A DNA stretch of 64,000 nt from Liolophura sinensis (lineage: Eukaryota; Mollusca; Polyplacophora; Chitonida; Chitonidae). The DNA is taken from NCBI RefSeq assembly GCF_032854445.1, contig NC_088305.1, positions 9,905,717 through 9,969,716 on the forward strand, given 5' to 3'. Shown here piece after piece: positions 10,716 to 21,091 of the stretch. The notes under the pieces were generated by a model. That model was not told the DNA's origin. It saw nothing but the letters and a program-made list of their open reading frames with translations, and did not search any database. A program made the position numbers and the translations under genes. The first letter of the stretch is position 1. Each line of letters opens with the position of its first letter.

Positions 10716-11214
10716 TAGCATGAGATCTTTACATATTAACGGGAAAGACGTAATCGTCCGTTAATTTCAAATCATAATCTGATCGGTTGGGGTCTGTAAC
10801 GCTCGTCATTTTCAAACTGTATCTAATACCGCTTAACCTGGGGCTAGGGGCCGTAAAGGTAGTCATGCTAATTACATCAGCATGATGCCTTTATGAACAG
10901 ATGCAATTAAAGCGCGACTGAGATACTTGTTTAGCTGTTATTTGACATGGAACTCATTCACGGACTACGAATTTGAACTTTGATATGGAATTCATGCCTG
11001 GAATATTCATTGTCTCCTCGGCATCATTGAAAACTGATGAGCGCTTCTCTCTTGTGTGTTACCGGCTTTATTTCTTATGTGTACAATTTCTTACATACCT
11101 TTGTCTTTGGGAGTTAGTGTTAAACGTTGTTGTGGAAATGGATATTGCGATTATCGACTTGGAACGCCCTTTACGGACTACGAATGGTATAGGAATGTCG
11201 AACTTGACGCTTAT
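10716..11214. other. Unassigned sequence between Penelope-like element and inverted LINE
   Basis: No gene supported. The 11-bp string ACGGACTACGAA occurs near 10961 and again near 11172, hinting at a repeated or terminal structure of an element I do not recognise. It replaces the expected 3' end of the inverted LINE. Confidence 0.4.
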
Positions 11215-12455
11215 ATCTAGACCACGCCACAAAGGCCGAACCGAAGGACAAAAGAAAAACAAGTGATTTAAATCTTCTCGGCCTACAGAACAAACGTAAC
11301 ACTTAATAGGACGTGGCCAGCTACATATGCGTTGTAAAAAAACATTGGTGTACAAGATCTGATTTACGCATTTGTATAAAAAATTTCGAACATTGTTAGC
11401 TAAAATGTCACAGCTAATGGTTTTCCAAACAATGGAAAAGTCTATGTAGACGAACATGCGATATATCTTGTTAGGTACAGCTATGGCCTTAACTATTGTA
11501 TTATACACTTGTTTACAAGAGCAGTTAAGTATGTTCACATCTGGATGTTGGGAAGAAAAATCTTTAAAAGCTAACAACATCTGTCGGTAAAATAATGGTG
11601 AAAAGGAGGAATGTGGAATCAGATTGAACCCTGTCCAGTACACAGCAAAGTATATCCACCTAGGGCAATCAGCTGATTCATTCAAGGTAACTAGTCGTTT
11701 AATATGCATTAAGTATAAAGCTTTAATTTTGGAACTAATAGTAATACAAACAAGTTTATAACCTCCCAACGAGACTGGCCGATATAGTACCTCTCGCTTA
11801 ACAAGTTCATGTCCTCCCCAAAAAAACGAAAACTCTAACTGCTCAAACTGTTTTATATACGCATTACTTATGGGAACTAAGTTAGCCACATACCACAGCT
11901 TACTAACTGCCAAACTGTGAAGTAAAACGGCTTTACCTCTAAATGACAAATCTCTCATTTTCCATAAATTAAGTATCTTGGACAGTGTCTTAAAAGTACC
12001 GCCCCAATTTTCCTCATAAACACCTTCTACACCATCCGACCAAGATAAACCCCCAAAAATTTATGCACATTATTTATCCAGCTTATGCCGAAAGGTGATT
12101 GGGTACAATTTGCCCACAACCCAACCCATAATGCTCTAGTTTTTAACATGTTGACTTTTGACCCAGAAGCACTTTTAAGTAATTTACAAAGATTTAAAAT
12201 TTTAACAACTGATAATCGTGAGGTAACGGTACACGACACATCATCATCGAAGGCAGATAACTTTACATAATGCTTGTAACCTGGTAATTTAACACCATGA
12301 ATATCATCCGAAGAACGTATCTTGTTTAACAGAGGTTCTAAAGATAGCACATACAATAGCGGGCTTAAAGGACACCCCTGATGAACTCCTCTTGACAAAG
12401 GAAAGTCGGGACATATAAATCCGTTAACTAATACAGATGCTGTAGCGCCATTATA

Positions 12456-13966
12456 TACTATCCAAAAAAAGAAACGCATAGGTGTTTTGTTTTATTTTAA
12501 AATGAAATAAATACATTTTGTTTTCATTTCATGAGCAAAATGTGTTTTAATATTGTTAATAGTCACAGTTAGCACACATTTTATTCCTCAAAACATTTCT
12601 TGGTTGAAAATGTTGAGTTTGGAGGCCGTTTTTGGAAGAAGTAAAAAATACAGCAGCACACTGCATCACGTGCAGTCTTACACGCCGAACTTACGCATGG
12701 AAAGCATGCAGTGTGTGACTATAATCGGCGTCTTTCAAGTGGTGTTTTCAAGCTGATTCAACATGCCACATCTTGACACTGTCACAAGAAATATTGCCAT
12801 TGGAAGACTTCAAGCTGGAGAGCCCCAATCGTCCATGTCTAGGCGTCTACACGTCAGCCAGAGCACGATTTCACGGCTTGCTGCCCGCTACAACAATACT
12901 GGGACAACAGATGACCGTCGGCGTTCAGGTCGACCACGTGTCACTACAGCAGCCCAAGATCGCTACATAAGGGTCCTCCATTTGCGTGACCGTTGGGCTA
13001 CAGCTGAAAGCACAGCAGCCAGCATACCGGGACTGAGGAGGATATCAGGTCAGACAGTGCGGAACAGGCTGAGGGAACATGGACTGAGAGCCAGGAGGCC
13101 CTATGTTGGGAACGTGCTGCGTCCTCACCATCGCGCCAATCGCCTCCGATGGTGTAACAACGTGACTGCAATGGAATCTACGCAACTGGCGACGCATTTG
13201 GTTCAGTGATGAGTCCAGATTCCTATTGCAGAGACGTGATGGTAGAAACCGGGTTTACAGACGTGCTCACGAACGTTATGCCCCCAACTGCGTACGCCAA
13301 GTGAACAGATTTATTGGAGGGAGTGTGATGATGTGGGCAGCAATATCATATACTGGACGTACAAATCTTGTCCACGTTCAGGGAAATCTTACGGCCGTAC
13401 GCTACCGAGACACCATCCTGCAGCCACACCTCTTACCTGTCATTGACGTTCAGCGGGAGTTGTTCCAGCAGGACAACGCCAGACAGCACACGGCACGTGT
13501 CACAAGGGACTTCCTCGCCGAAAACAGTGTAAATGTGGTACCCTGGCCGTCCCGTTCCCCGGATCTTAACCCAATTGAGCATCTGTGGGATGAACTTGAT
13601 CGACGTCTACGCCAACGTCAACCTCAACCCCAAACGCTTCAAGAGCAAGTTGCATGTTTGCAGGAGGAGTGGCAGAACATTCCCCAGGCCTCTATCCAGC
13701 GTCTCATCCAGTCCATGACAAGGCGTGTCACAACTGGTATTCGTGCCCGTGGTGGTCACAACAGATACTGACATTCCACTCAAGTTGGAGACTCATTGTG
13801 AGTGTCTTACCTCAAGTTAATGGCCTTGTTGTCTAGATATGGACCCTTCCTTAATATGTGTAAAAAATATTTGCAGAATAGCAATTCTTATTTAGTTATG
13901 CATAATTGAAAAGGCTGCATCACCTCCGCAAAAAACCGGGTTATGCGTTTCTTTTTTTGGATAGTA
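12456..13966 (+). mobile_element. Tc1-type DNA transposon
   Basis: A 1511-bp element with perfect 25-bp terminal inverted repeats (12456-12480 and 13942-13966, starting TACTATCC) and TA target duplications at 12454-12455 and 13967-13968. Removing it restores the LINE sequence GCGCCATTATACAAAAGC found in LINE B. It carries a DD34E transposase gene with one frameshift, so it is recent but probably not autonomous. Confidence 0.95.
12763..13771 (+). pseudogene. Tc1 transposase (DD34E), one frameshift
   Basis: The N-terminal part (12763 on) reads MPHLDTVTRNIAIGRLQAGE, with helix-turn-helix QSSMSRRLHVSQSTISRLAA, the GRPR hook (RRRSGRPRVTT) and a second DNA-binding half. The catalytic part reads WFSDESRF (first Asp), LFQQDNARQHTA (second Asp) and SPDLNPIEHLWDELDRR (Glu), with 34 residues between the second Asp and the Glu. 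An extra A near 13170 (GCA A TGG) shifts the frame between the halves: VTAWNLRNWRRIW in one frame, VTAMESTQL in the other. Otherwise the ends and length (about 335 residues) are normal for Tc1. Confidence 0.93.
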
Positions 13967-14690
13967 TACAAAAGCTTAATCCATGAAATGAACTGAGGAC
14001 CAAAATTAAATGCCTCGAGTACCTTAAACAAATAATCATGATTAACCTTGTCAAATGCTTTTTCGTTATCTATAGAAAGAAAAATACCACCCATATGTTT
14101 TTGGTTGAGATAATCTATAATAGAACGCAATAAATGAACATTATCTGTGATTGCTCTACCGGGAACAGAACAGGTTTGATCCAGCTGAAGAATTGACGAT
14201 AGAACATTACGTAACCTATTACACAAGACTTTGAAAATAATCTTAAAATCAACATTTAATAGAGAAATAGGGCGCCAAAACTTAAGGTTATCTGCGCGAT
14301 CCTTGTCCTTACAAATTAGTGTAAGTAATGTACGATAGCAACTGAGATGAACTAAGGGGTTTTTTTCAAAGCACTTACTAACAAAGTTTACAAAATCAAG
14401 AACAAACATATCCAAAAAGGAGGCATAAAACTCCTTAGGAAGTCCGTCCAAGCCAGGTGAACTATAATTGTTCATGGCTTTAACTGCCGAACGTAAATCA
14501 TCTATAGTGATGGGGCCCTCTAAAGACTCTCTCTCAACACTGTTTAACTTGGGCAAATCGGATAAGAAAAAAATTAACATAGGTATCAGACACAGGGTCA
14601 CAAGAAAATAACTCGGAATAAAAATTCTTTGTTTCCTTAATAATTTCTTCAGTTTCCACAACAGAATTGTTGTTTACAGTCAGCAACATT

Positions 14691-15089
14691 TCTTAAACTC
14701 AAACATAGAAACACAAACAGCTTGTCCTCAGTACAAGCTAAATGTCATCTATTTGTCGGAAGCATGTCATTTGGGCCATTGAAAAAAACGCTTTCCGCAA
14801 GACAGGCACATACGGAGCAAATGCAAATAAGTTCCCAAATTTCGTACAGATGTTGTTGCTAAATGTATAGTCAGAGCATTGTAAAAACTTACATATAATA
14901 AATTTCCCGGGGCATAGAGACTATTCCTCGGCGAAATGTTATCAGGTCTTGTAAAGAAAAACAACGAAATTTTCATCAAAAAAAACTGGCTTGAACAAAA
15001 CAATGGAGCCATTTGCGAAAAATGGTGATGAGTTCGACGACCCGTTTGCGTGTGTTGAAGCCCGTTTTTAGCTACGGGTACAGTAGAAT
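14691..15089 (+). repeat. U4 unit spacer fragment between two LINEs
   Basis: Starts at the AGCAACA of a U4 3' end and runs through the spacer: CTCAAACATAGAAACACAAA, octamer ATGCAAAT at about 14819, ATTTCCCGGGGCATAG, ATGGAGCCATTTGCGAAA and the PSE-like TTTTTAGCTACGGGTACAG, where LINE A interrupts it. It ties the outlying U4s to the main array as one locus. Confidence 0.92.
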
Positions 15090-15090
15090 T

Positions 15091-15112
15091 CTTCTCGGCC
15101 TTTTGGCTAAGA
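15091..15112 (+). other. U2 snRNA-like 5' start of LINE A
   Basis: Twenty-two consecutive bases, starting CTTCTCGGCCTTTTGGCTAA, equal the stretch of U2 snRNA from about nt 5 to 26. Similarity fades afterwards. The next bases lead through a pyrimidine-rich TTCTTTTTTCAG to the ORF1 ATG at 15172. It could be a U2-derived leader or a remnant of earlier residence in a U2 gene. Confidence 0.8.
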
Positions 15113-15171
15113 CCAATTTGTGTTCTTGAAGCTGCTATTACTTACCTCTTTTTGAGTGTTCTTTTTTCAGC

Positions 15172-15513
15172 ATGGCTGGGATTGATCTGGGCCGGATGAA
15201 GCATACAGTTCGTCTTTCCTTGGTTGGGCACATCCCGTCTTCTGTGGAAGCCTTTAAAGGCCTTCAGGACGCTTTCCGGGGAGCAGGTATAGAGGACAGC
15301 AGAATTTCCGCAGTTGGACAGCTCAAGGGATCCCGGACCTGGTTTGCCTGCTTTCAGGACACGGAGAGTTTTGAATCCGCCCTTGGACTAGCCCCTTTCA
15401 AGGTAGGACGTTTTGACTGCGATTGTTCAGTGACTGCGTTTTACAGGTCGCACATCGCTGTTAAATTTCACTGGGTTCCTTTCTTTGTGCGAGACTCAGC
15501 CTTTGCTAACTTT
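15172..15513 (+). pseudogene. LINE A ORF1, first part (interrupted)
   Basis: Reads from ATG at 15172: MAGIDLGRMKHTVRLSLVGH, and on to VKFHWVPFFVRDSAFANF, where a CR1/L2-like LINE is inserted. The reading resumes after the insertion at TGCTCCCCG (20280) as CSPYGKVIKVEAQYH. LINE ORF1 proteins bind the element RNA in the ribonucleoprotein particle (family knowledge). Confidence 0.85.
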
Positions 15514-15782
15514 AATTTAATTTAATTTAATTTAATTTAATTCTTTATTTGTTTACTGAGGACATCCCACAACCCATGGGTCACTAGGGGGTCTCCTCAA
15601 ACTTATATACATCATACATTTATATAATCAAAAACTTGATAGTGAAGAATAACATATTTACAATACACATAATATATTTACAATACACATAGGCGTCCAA
15701 TACTGCACACACTCATATACTTCATTAGGTACCGATTATATAACAGATTTAAGAATGGGTTTCAATCTTAGCACTTTGTACC

Positions 15783-17909
15783 TTAAAAGGAGCTTGTTTG
15801 AACTACTTGGTGAGTACGATGGATAAATCTTCGAGTATCTTGAATGAATTTGTGCACAGAACAGAGTATGGTTTTATTGTCTTCAAGAGATAGGTCATTA
15901 GATCCAAAAAGTAAAATATTTGAGATATGTTTTGAGCAATGCGGAAGGAAAATAGATAAGTGAGCATTTGGAGAAATCGTTTTAGTAAACCTGTCGAACA
16001 TGTGCTTCCTTTGAGCGGCATATGCGGGACATTCAATAAGAAAATGATGAGAATTTTCACATTTGTAATTACATTTATGACAAGACTGGTCATCTGAAAG
16101 GCCATTGGTAAATAAGTCTGCGTGAAGAGCGCTCAGTCCCATCCGCATCCTACAATGCAGTATCGAGGAAAATGTTACAAAAGAATCGTACAGTACGGAA
16201 ATAGTAATGCTGTCAACAAAACTAGGTTTGAGATAGGATTTAAGCTTTTCTAGAGAGTCGGGACGAAAGTGGAGAGGTATTGAATTCCAATCTTTAATTG
16301 TTTGGGGAATAAATGACGACATGTACAACTGGATACGACCTTTGGGAAGACGGATGTTGTGCTTATTTCGTAGATTGTATGTACTGGCGACAGCTTCATT
16401 TCCGCATGGTAGTAATTTTTTCAAATAAGGAGGCGATAGCCCATTTATAATTTTATGGAAGAGAAGAATTATGTGGGATCTACGTCTCACATAAAGCGGT
16501 TCCCATCTTAGTTCGTTTAATAATTTACTATACGATGTCCGACGTAGGCCCCCAGAACAGAGAAGAGCAGCTCTTCGCTGAATTGTTTCAAGTTTTTGAG
16601 ACAACACTATACCGCAATTGTCAAACAGGATGTCACCATATTCGATGGTAGATCTTATTTGACTGAAGTATAGAGTTTTCAAACATTTTCGGGTAAGGCA
16701 TTTCTTACATCGGTTGAGAATACTCAGTTTTTTGTTACATTTATTAACTAAGTTTCTAATGTATTCGTCCCATTTCCCATTGTGTTGTAAAAAGATCCCA
16801 AGGGGTTTGTGGGACTGAACGCTCTTCACCTCCGTGCCTTTAAGGTACAGTTTGGGATAGGAAGGATTTCCCTTTAATGATACAAGTAAATAAACTGTCT
16901 TAAGAGCATTGAATGAGACACACCATTGATTTGCCCACGATGCTAACTTGTTAAGGTCACGGTTCAGTCTATTTTCTGAGACTGATAGTTCTTTAATTTC
17001 TTCTAACAAGGATGTGTCGTCAGCAAATATATTTATGTCACATTGAATATTAGTATTTATATCATTTATGAAGATAAGAAACAACAAAGGACCAAGTACA
17101 GAGCCCTCGGGAACTCCTGAGTACGAAGGATTCGAGCTAGATTCTTTACCGTTGAGGCAAACAGAGATTGATCGATCAGATAAGTAATCATTTATCCACG
17201 CCAGTAACATTCCTCCAATACCCATCTGCCTCAACTTAAATAGTAAACCTGTGTGCCAAACCTTGTCAAAGGATTTGCTCACATCCAAGAATACCAAACA
17301 CATATCATTACCGTTGTCTAAACCTTTATAAATATTATGGACGATTTTAGTTAATTGACAGATAGTTGAATCACCACTTTTGAATCCTGCATTGTGAGGA
17401 ATAAGAATATTGTTTATCGTAAGATATTGATATAAATGTTTATATACGACTTTTTCAAATACTTTGGATATCGATGGTTGAAGACATACTGGTCTGTAGT
17501 TAGAAATACAATGTCGATCACCTTTTTTAAATACTGGGCAAACACGGCACCTTTTCCACGCGGACGGAAAGACGCCGTTTTGTAATGAAGAGTTAAATAG
17601 TTTAGTAAGCGAGAGTACTATACTTCCTGCTGCACTCTGCAACATAAAATTACTGATCCCATCCGGACCTGATGCCTTCCTTGTATTTAACGAACTGAGA
17701 CACTGACCAACTTCTTTTTCAGTTATTTGTATACTGTTTAAACGAGTTGTAGTAACGAAGGAGAAGTTCGGCAAGTCGGGGACAGGAGATGGAAGGTCAG
17801 AATGTGATGCAAAGAATGCACAGAAAGCATTGGCCTTATCAATATCCCTGGACACATTTATACCATTTACAAGTATTGGTGGTATTGGAGGTTTTGCTTT
17901 AGAACCCAA
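15783..17909 (-). pseudogene. CR1/L2-like LINE ORF2, reverse transcriptase and C-terminal part
   Basis: RT blocks in order: LNTRKASGPDGISNFML, WKRCRVCPVFKKGDRHCISN, YRPVCLQPSISKVFEK, CLVFLDVSKSFDKVWH, GVPEGSVLGPLLFLIFINDI and the catalytic NIFADDTSL (FADD codons at 17016-17027). The C-terminus holds CHKCNYKCENSHHFLIEC, a Cys-His cluster usual after LINE RTs. The open frame of about 708 residues has no stop, so this half is well preserved and the insertion is fairly young. Confidence 0.92.
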
Positions 17910-17936
17910 CAGTGATTGACCAGTAAGTCTTGGTAT

Positions 17937-19307
17937 CTAGATTTGGGTCAGATAGTTTAGACGTGTAGCGTAGCGACGAATTGCATCTCTTTTGGCTGTG
18001 TTGGCCTCCCTTCTGGCTATATAGAAGCGAAATTTATCTTTTTCATTTTTAGATCGTTTATACTTTTTAAAGCATCTATTTCGAATTCGTAACTTATATC
18101 GCACATCATTGGTCACCCAGGGCTTGTAGCGAGGTCTCACGGTAATTTCTTTATTTGGGATAGCTTCCTTACAGCATGACAGAAAAAGATTTGACCATGC
18201 ATACACTTTGTCATTTATATCAGTGAAAACGTCACATATATCCCAGGGTGAGACAGACAGTAAGTTACGTAGACGGTCTATATCACCACATTTAAGGTCC
18301 CATACATGTCTTTTAAAAGATTTAGGTTTATCATTGCACAGAACATCCAGTTTACAGTAGATCGTGCAGTGGTCAAGATTAGCCATGGGACAAGCCACTC
18401 CGTAATCTATTACATATCTCATGTTGTCAGTGATTATTAGATCTAATAAATAAGCACTGTCTTCCGTATATCTTGTCGGCTCATTCTGTATTTGAAATAA
18501 ATTTTTCCCAGCCAAAAGGTCGAAAAGTTTCATTTTTAATTCACTCTTTTCATGGTATTTATTCCAGTCAGTGCAGCGATCGTTAAAATCAACAAATATT
18601 AGTAAAGCATGTGGGTTTTCTGATATAACAGAAGTGAGAGTAGAATCAAAGTAATCAATAATAAGATCCCGTGATTCCGTTGATTGGTTAGAAGGGCGGT
18701 AACATACAGCAACTAATACACTTCTATTGAACAATTCAATTGTAATCCATAGCATTTCATTTTCAAGATCTAATCTGCGTGTGATATTCAATGATGACTT
18801 ACAATAAATGGCAACACCCCCACCATGCCTATCTCTGTCTTTCCTTATAATGTAGTACCCTTCTATATTAACTCTTTCATCTGGTATGGCAGAACTAAGC
18901 CAAGTTTCTGTTACACAAATAATATCGTAATCATGTTCTTTTACAAGTACGGTCGAGACTTCGTCTAACTTAGAATATAATGACATTTGATCATCAGACT
19001 GAGCCAGAAGGCTCCTAGCATTAAAATGACAACATCTTAAGTTATGCGAGCTTGGTGGTCCCGGATTTTTATGTATATCTTCGCATCGCAGCAGTAATGC
19101 GATATTGACAATTAAAGCGTAATTCAAATTGTTTAACATACAAAGAATACCTATAATAACACAAAATAGTAAAGAGTCAGTAGCATTACAAATCACTGTT
19201 AATTCATTCAGTAAGTTTATAAGTTTGATTAGGTGTACCCTACTTTTACAGCATACAAAATTATACCAAGTCCCGATTGCCACACGATATTGACTCAGGT
19301 AATCCAT
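17937..19307 (-). pseudogene. CR1/L2-like LINE ORF2, N-terminal, 2A-like motif and AP endonuclease
   Basis: Residues 1-75 are rich in hydrophobic stretches (LLFCVIIGILCML, YALIVNIALLL) and end in RCEDIHKNPGP, which resembles the 2A ribosome-skipping peptide (D.E.NPGP) found in CR1-type LINEs. The endonuclease follows: CCHFNARSLL (Asn), ICVTETWLSS (Glu), GGGVAIYCKSS, VAVCYRPSN, FVDFNDRCTDWN (Asp/Asn), AYLLDLIITDN and a final LDHCTI (usually SDH). The frame stops at 17937, but another frame nearby reads KLSDPNLDTKTYW, the expected linker to the RT, so a frameshift rather than a true end is likely. Confidence 0.88.
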
Positions 19308-20271
19308 GACGTAACAACATTTAAGAACGAAAGAAGCACATGTTCTAGCCTGGTTACCATCGTACTCACTTTATAACAGCTCGAATTTTTGTTTATTACG
19401 CATGTAGTTTTTGGTAAGATCACGTGTAACATAGTCCAGTACATACAAGTAAGAATTTCAAAATAAATCACAAAAAATATGAAGTGTAAAGGTGCGTACA
19501 TAGTACGTCCTCAGAAGCACCAGTCCCAGACAGAAGCGTATAGGGAGAGGTGGGTTACTGGCACAATAAAGTATCATGAGGAAAAACAAGTTATTAACAA
19601 TGAGAGTTTGTTTACAAATATTATCACTAAGGTGAGTATTTTCAACTCATATATTGAGAATTGGGATTTGCCTAAAGGAGACAAGTATTAATCAGAAATG
19701 AGGGCCGATCTTCCGTATAGTTTTGAATGGTAATTATTTATCTACTTATCGTATAAACAACGATTTGGGCTCACTGGAAGGATACTGAAAAATGGTCAAA
19801 GACAATAGAAATAGATTGTACATTTAGTTAACCGTGACTTTTCACTTTTGGTACCCTGTAGCTTGGTACACAAACATAATGACGTCATTTTCCCTGTCTA
19901 CTTCATATATTTATTGTTCCCTAATATTTGTAGTTTAATTTGGAATTTATCCGGTAATTGAACTGGAATATTTAATGTGTCATGGCCAAATGCAAATATA
20001 CATTTATATATTCTTAACTATCAGATAATTTTTTTAATTTTTCGGGCTTACTTATGCAGATATATGGATATATGTATATATACATGTACATTTACACGGC
20101 CAGGGTAGATAACTCACTCTTGTCCAAGACCAATTCGTTGTGAGTACGATATTGTTGATAGAGAGAGACATTGAGCAGCAGTTTGTGTTGGAGTAGTGTA
20201 CATATTATCTGCTATTACGTAAGTTACGGCAGCAGACCGCACTTTTGTGTTAGTAGACACCCATGTACAGT

Positions 20272-21024
20272 CTAACTTTTGCTCCCCGTACGGTAAAGTA
20301 ATAAAAGTTGAAGCTCAATACCATCAGGGCACCAAAATCTGCAATGGTGTGCGGATTGTGACGGTGGAGGTGGGAGAAGACAGGAAAAAGCTCATTCCCT
20401 ACACGGGTTCTGTGGAGGGGTATCCGGGTCTTGTTGTTGTGCCAGGCCGGGACCCCAAGTGCCTTAGATGTGGTGCTCTGGGGCATGTCCGGAAAAACTG
20501 CGACCAAGTTATCTGTGCTAAGTGTGGCTCGCACAAGCATAACACAGAAGAGCACGTGGAGGCAAAAGTTTCTTATGCTAGCTGTGTTGGAGGTACATCG
20601 AGCCCATTACATTTCACCCAGCCACAGTCACACCGGGGAAAAGCATGTTAGCCAGCCTGAGAATACAGAGGTTGGTGTCGTCGAACATGAAGCTCCCAGG
20701 GAACAGATAGGTGAGGCTCGGGAGGAGGGATTGCATGTCGATGATTACGTTGCAGATGGTGAAGAGGCTCATGAGGGGGATCGCCGCCTTGATCTTTCAG
20801 GGGAAATGTCCCCAACGTACCGAATGGTAGTGAAAGGTGGGCGTTCTGTGAAAGACGCATCCGCGATCAACTTTGCGACTCCAAACCGGTATGGTCCGGT
20901 CAGTGGACTTTCGGACGCAACTTCTGATTCTGAGATGGACATTACATCGCCCCTGCCTCGCAGAAACCGCTCTCCCTCCCCCTCTGATAGTTCTATGGGA
21001 GGGAAGAAACCAAAGAAAAAATAA
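20272..21024 (+). pseudogene. LINE A ORF1, second part (zinc knuckles)
   Basis: Continues ORF1: CSPYGKVIKVEAQYHQGTK..., then CLRCGALGHVRKNC (20460-20501, CX2CX4HX4C) and CAKCGSHKHNTEEH. A frameshift near 20600-20640 separates this from the acidic and basic tail in another frame, ending SPSPSDSSMGGKKPKKK at 21024. Gag-like knuckles and a lysine-rich end fit an RNA-binding ORF1. Confidence 0.88.
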
Positions 21025-21091
21025 TTTATATGCTTCTGTTTTGTTTTTCCTTTGCTAAGGCTGCACGCCTGTGACTCAATATAATTCTGTA

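Larger units (their letters stand above)
11215..14690 (-). mobile_element. Tx1-like LINE (B family), inverted, truncated at both ends
   Basis: On the minus strand it follows the ORF2 of LINE B from just upstream of NFFLSDLPKLNSVE (48890 in LINE B) to CPSVRPLWRGL. RT landmarks: SPGLDGLPKEFY, QTCSVPGRAITDN, SIDNEKAFDKVNH, RGVHQGCPLSPLL; the catalytic FADD reads AFDDDVS here. The endonuclease half is missing at the right junction and the C-terminal end and tail are missing at 11215. Frameshifts and a deletion of about 36 bp near 11630 relative to LINE B show it is dead. A Tc1 element splits it at 12456-13966. Confidence 0.9.
15514..20271 (-). mobile_element. CR1/L2-like LINE, near full length, nested in LINE A ORF1
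   Basis: A 4758-bp insertion on the minus strand, flanked by CTAACTTT at 15506-15513 and 20272-20279. The 3' end (left) is a short-period tail of TTTAA repeats (AATTA on the coding strand), as in CR1/L2 elements that end in microsatellites rather than poly-A. A leader of about 960 bp precedes one long coding region with AP endonuclease and RT. No separate ORF1 was recognised. Two apparent frame changes lie between endonuclease and RT around 17900-17960. Confidence 0.92.

Noticed and set aside
10716-11214. Hammerhead ribozyme, as some Penelope-like elements carry
   Set aside because: A CTGATGAG string occurs near 11034 but no GAAA core or matching stems follow, and none was found on the other strand.
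12763-13209. A separate gene from the first transposase half
   Set aside because: The frame continues into the catalytic half after a one-base shift; both belong to one Tc1 transposase.
20100-20160. A second U2-like stretch (CCAAGACCAATTCGTTG)
   Set aside because: Only a few bases agree with U2; it lies in the leader of the CR1/L2-like LINE and has no further match.
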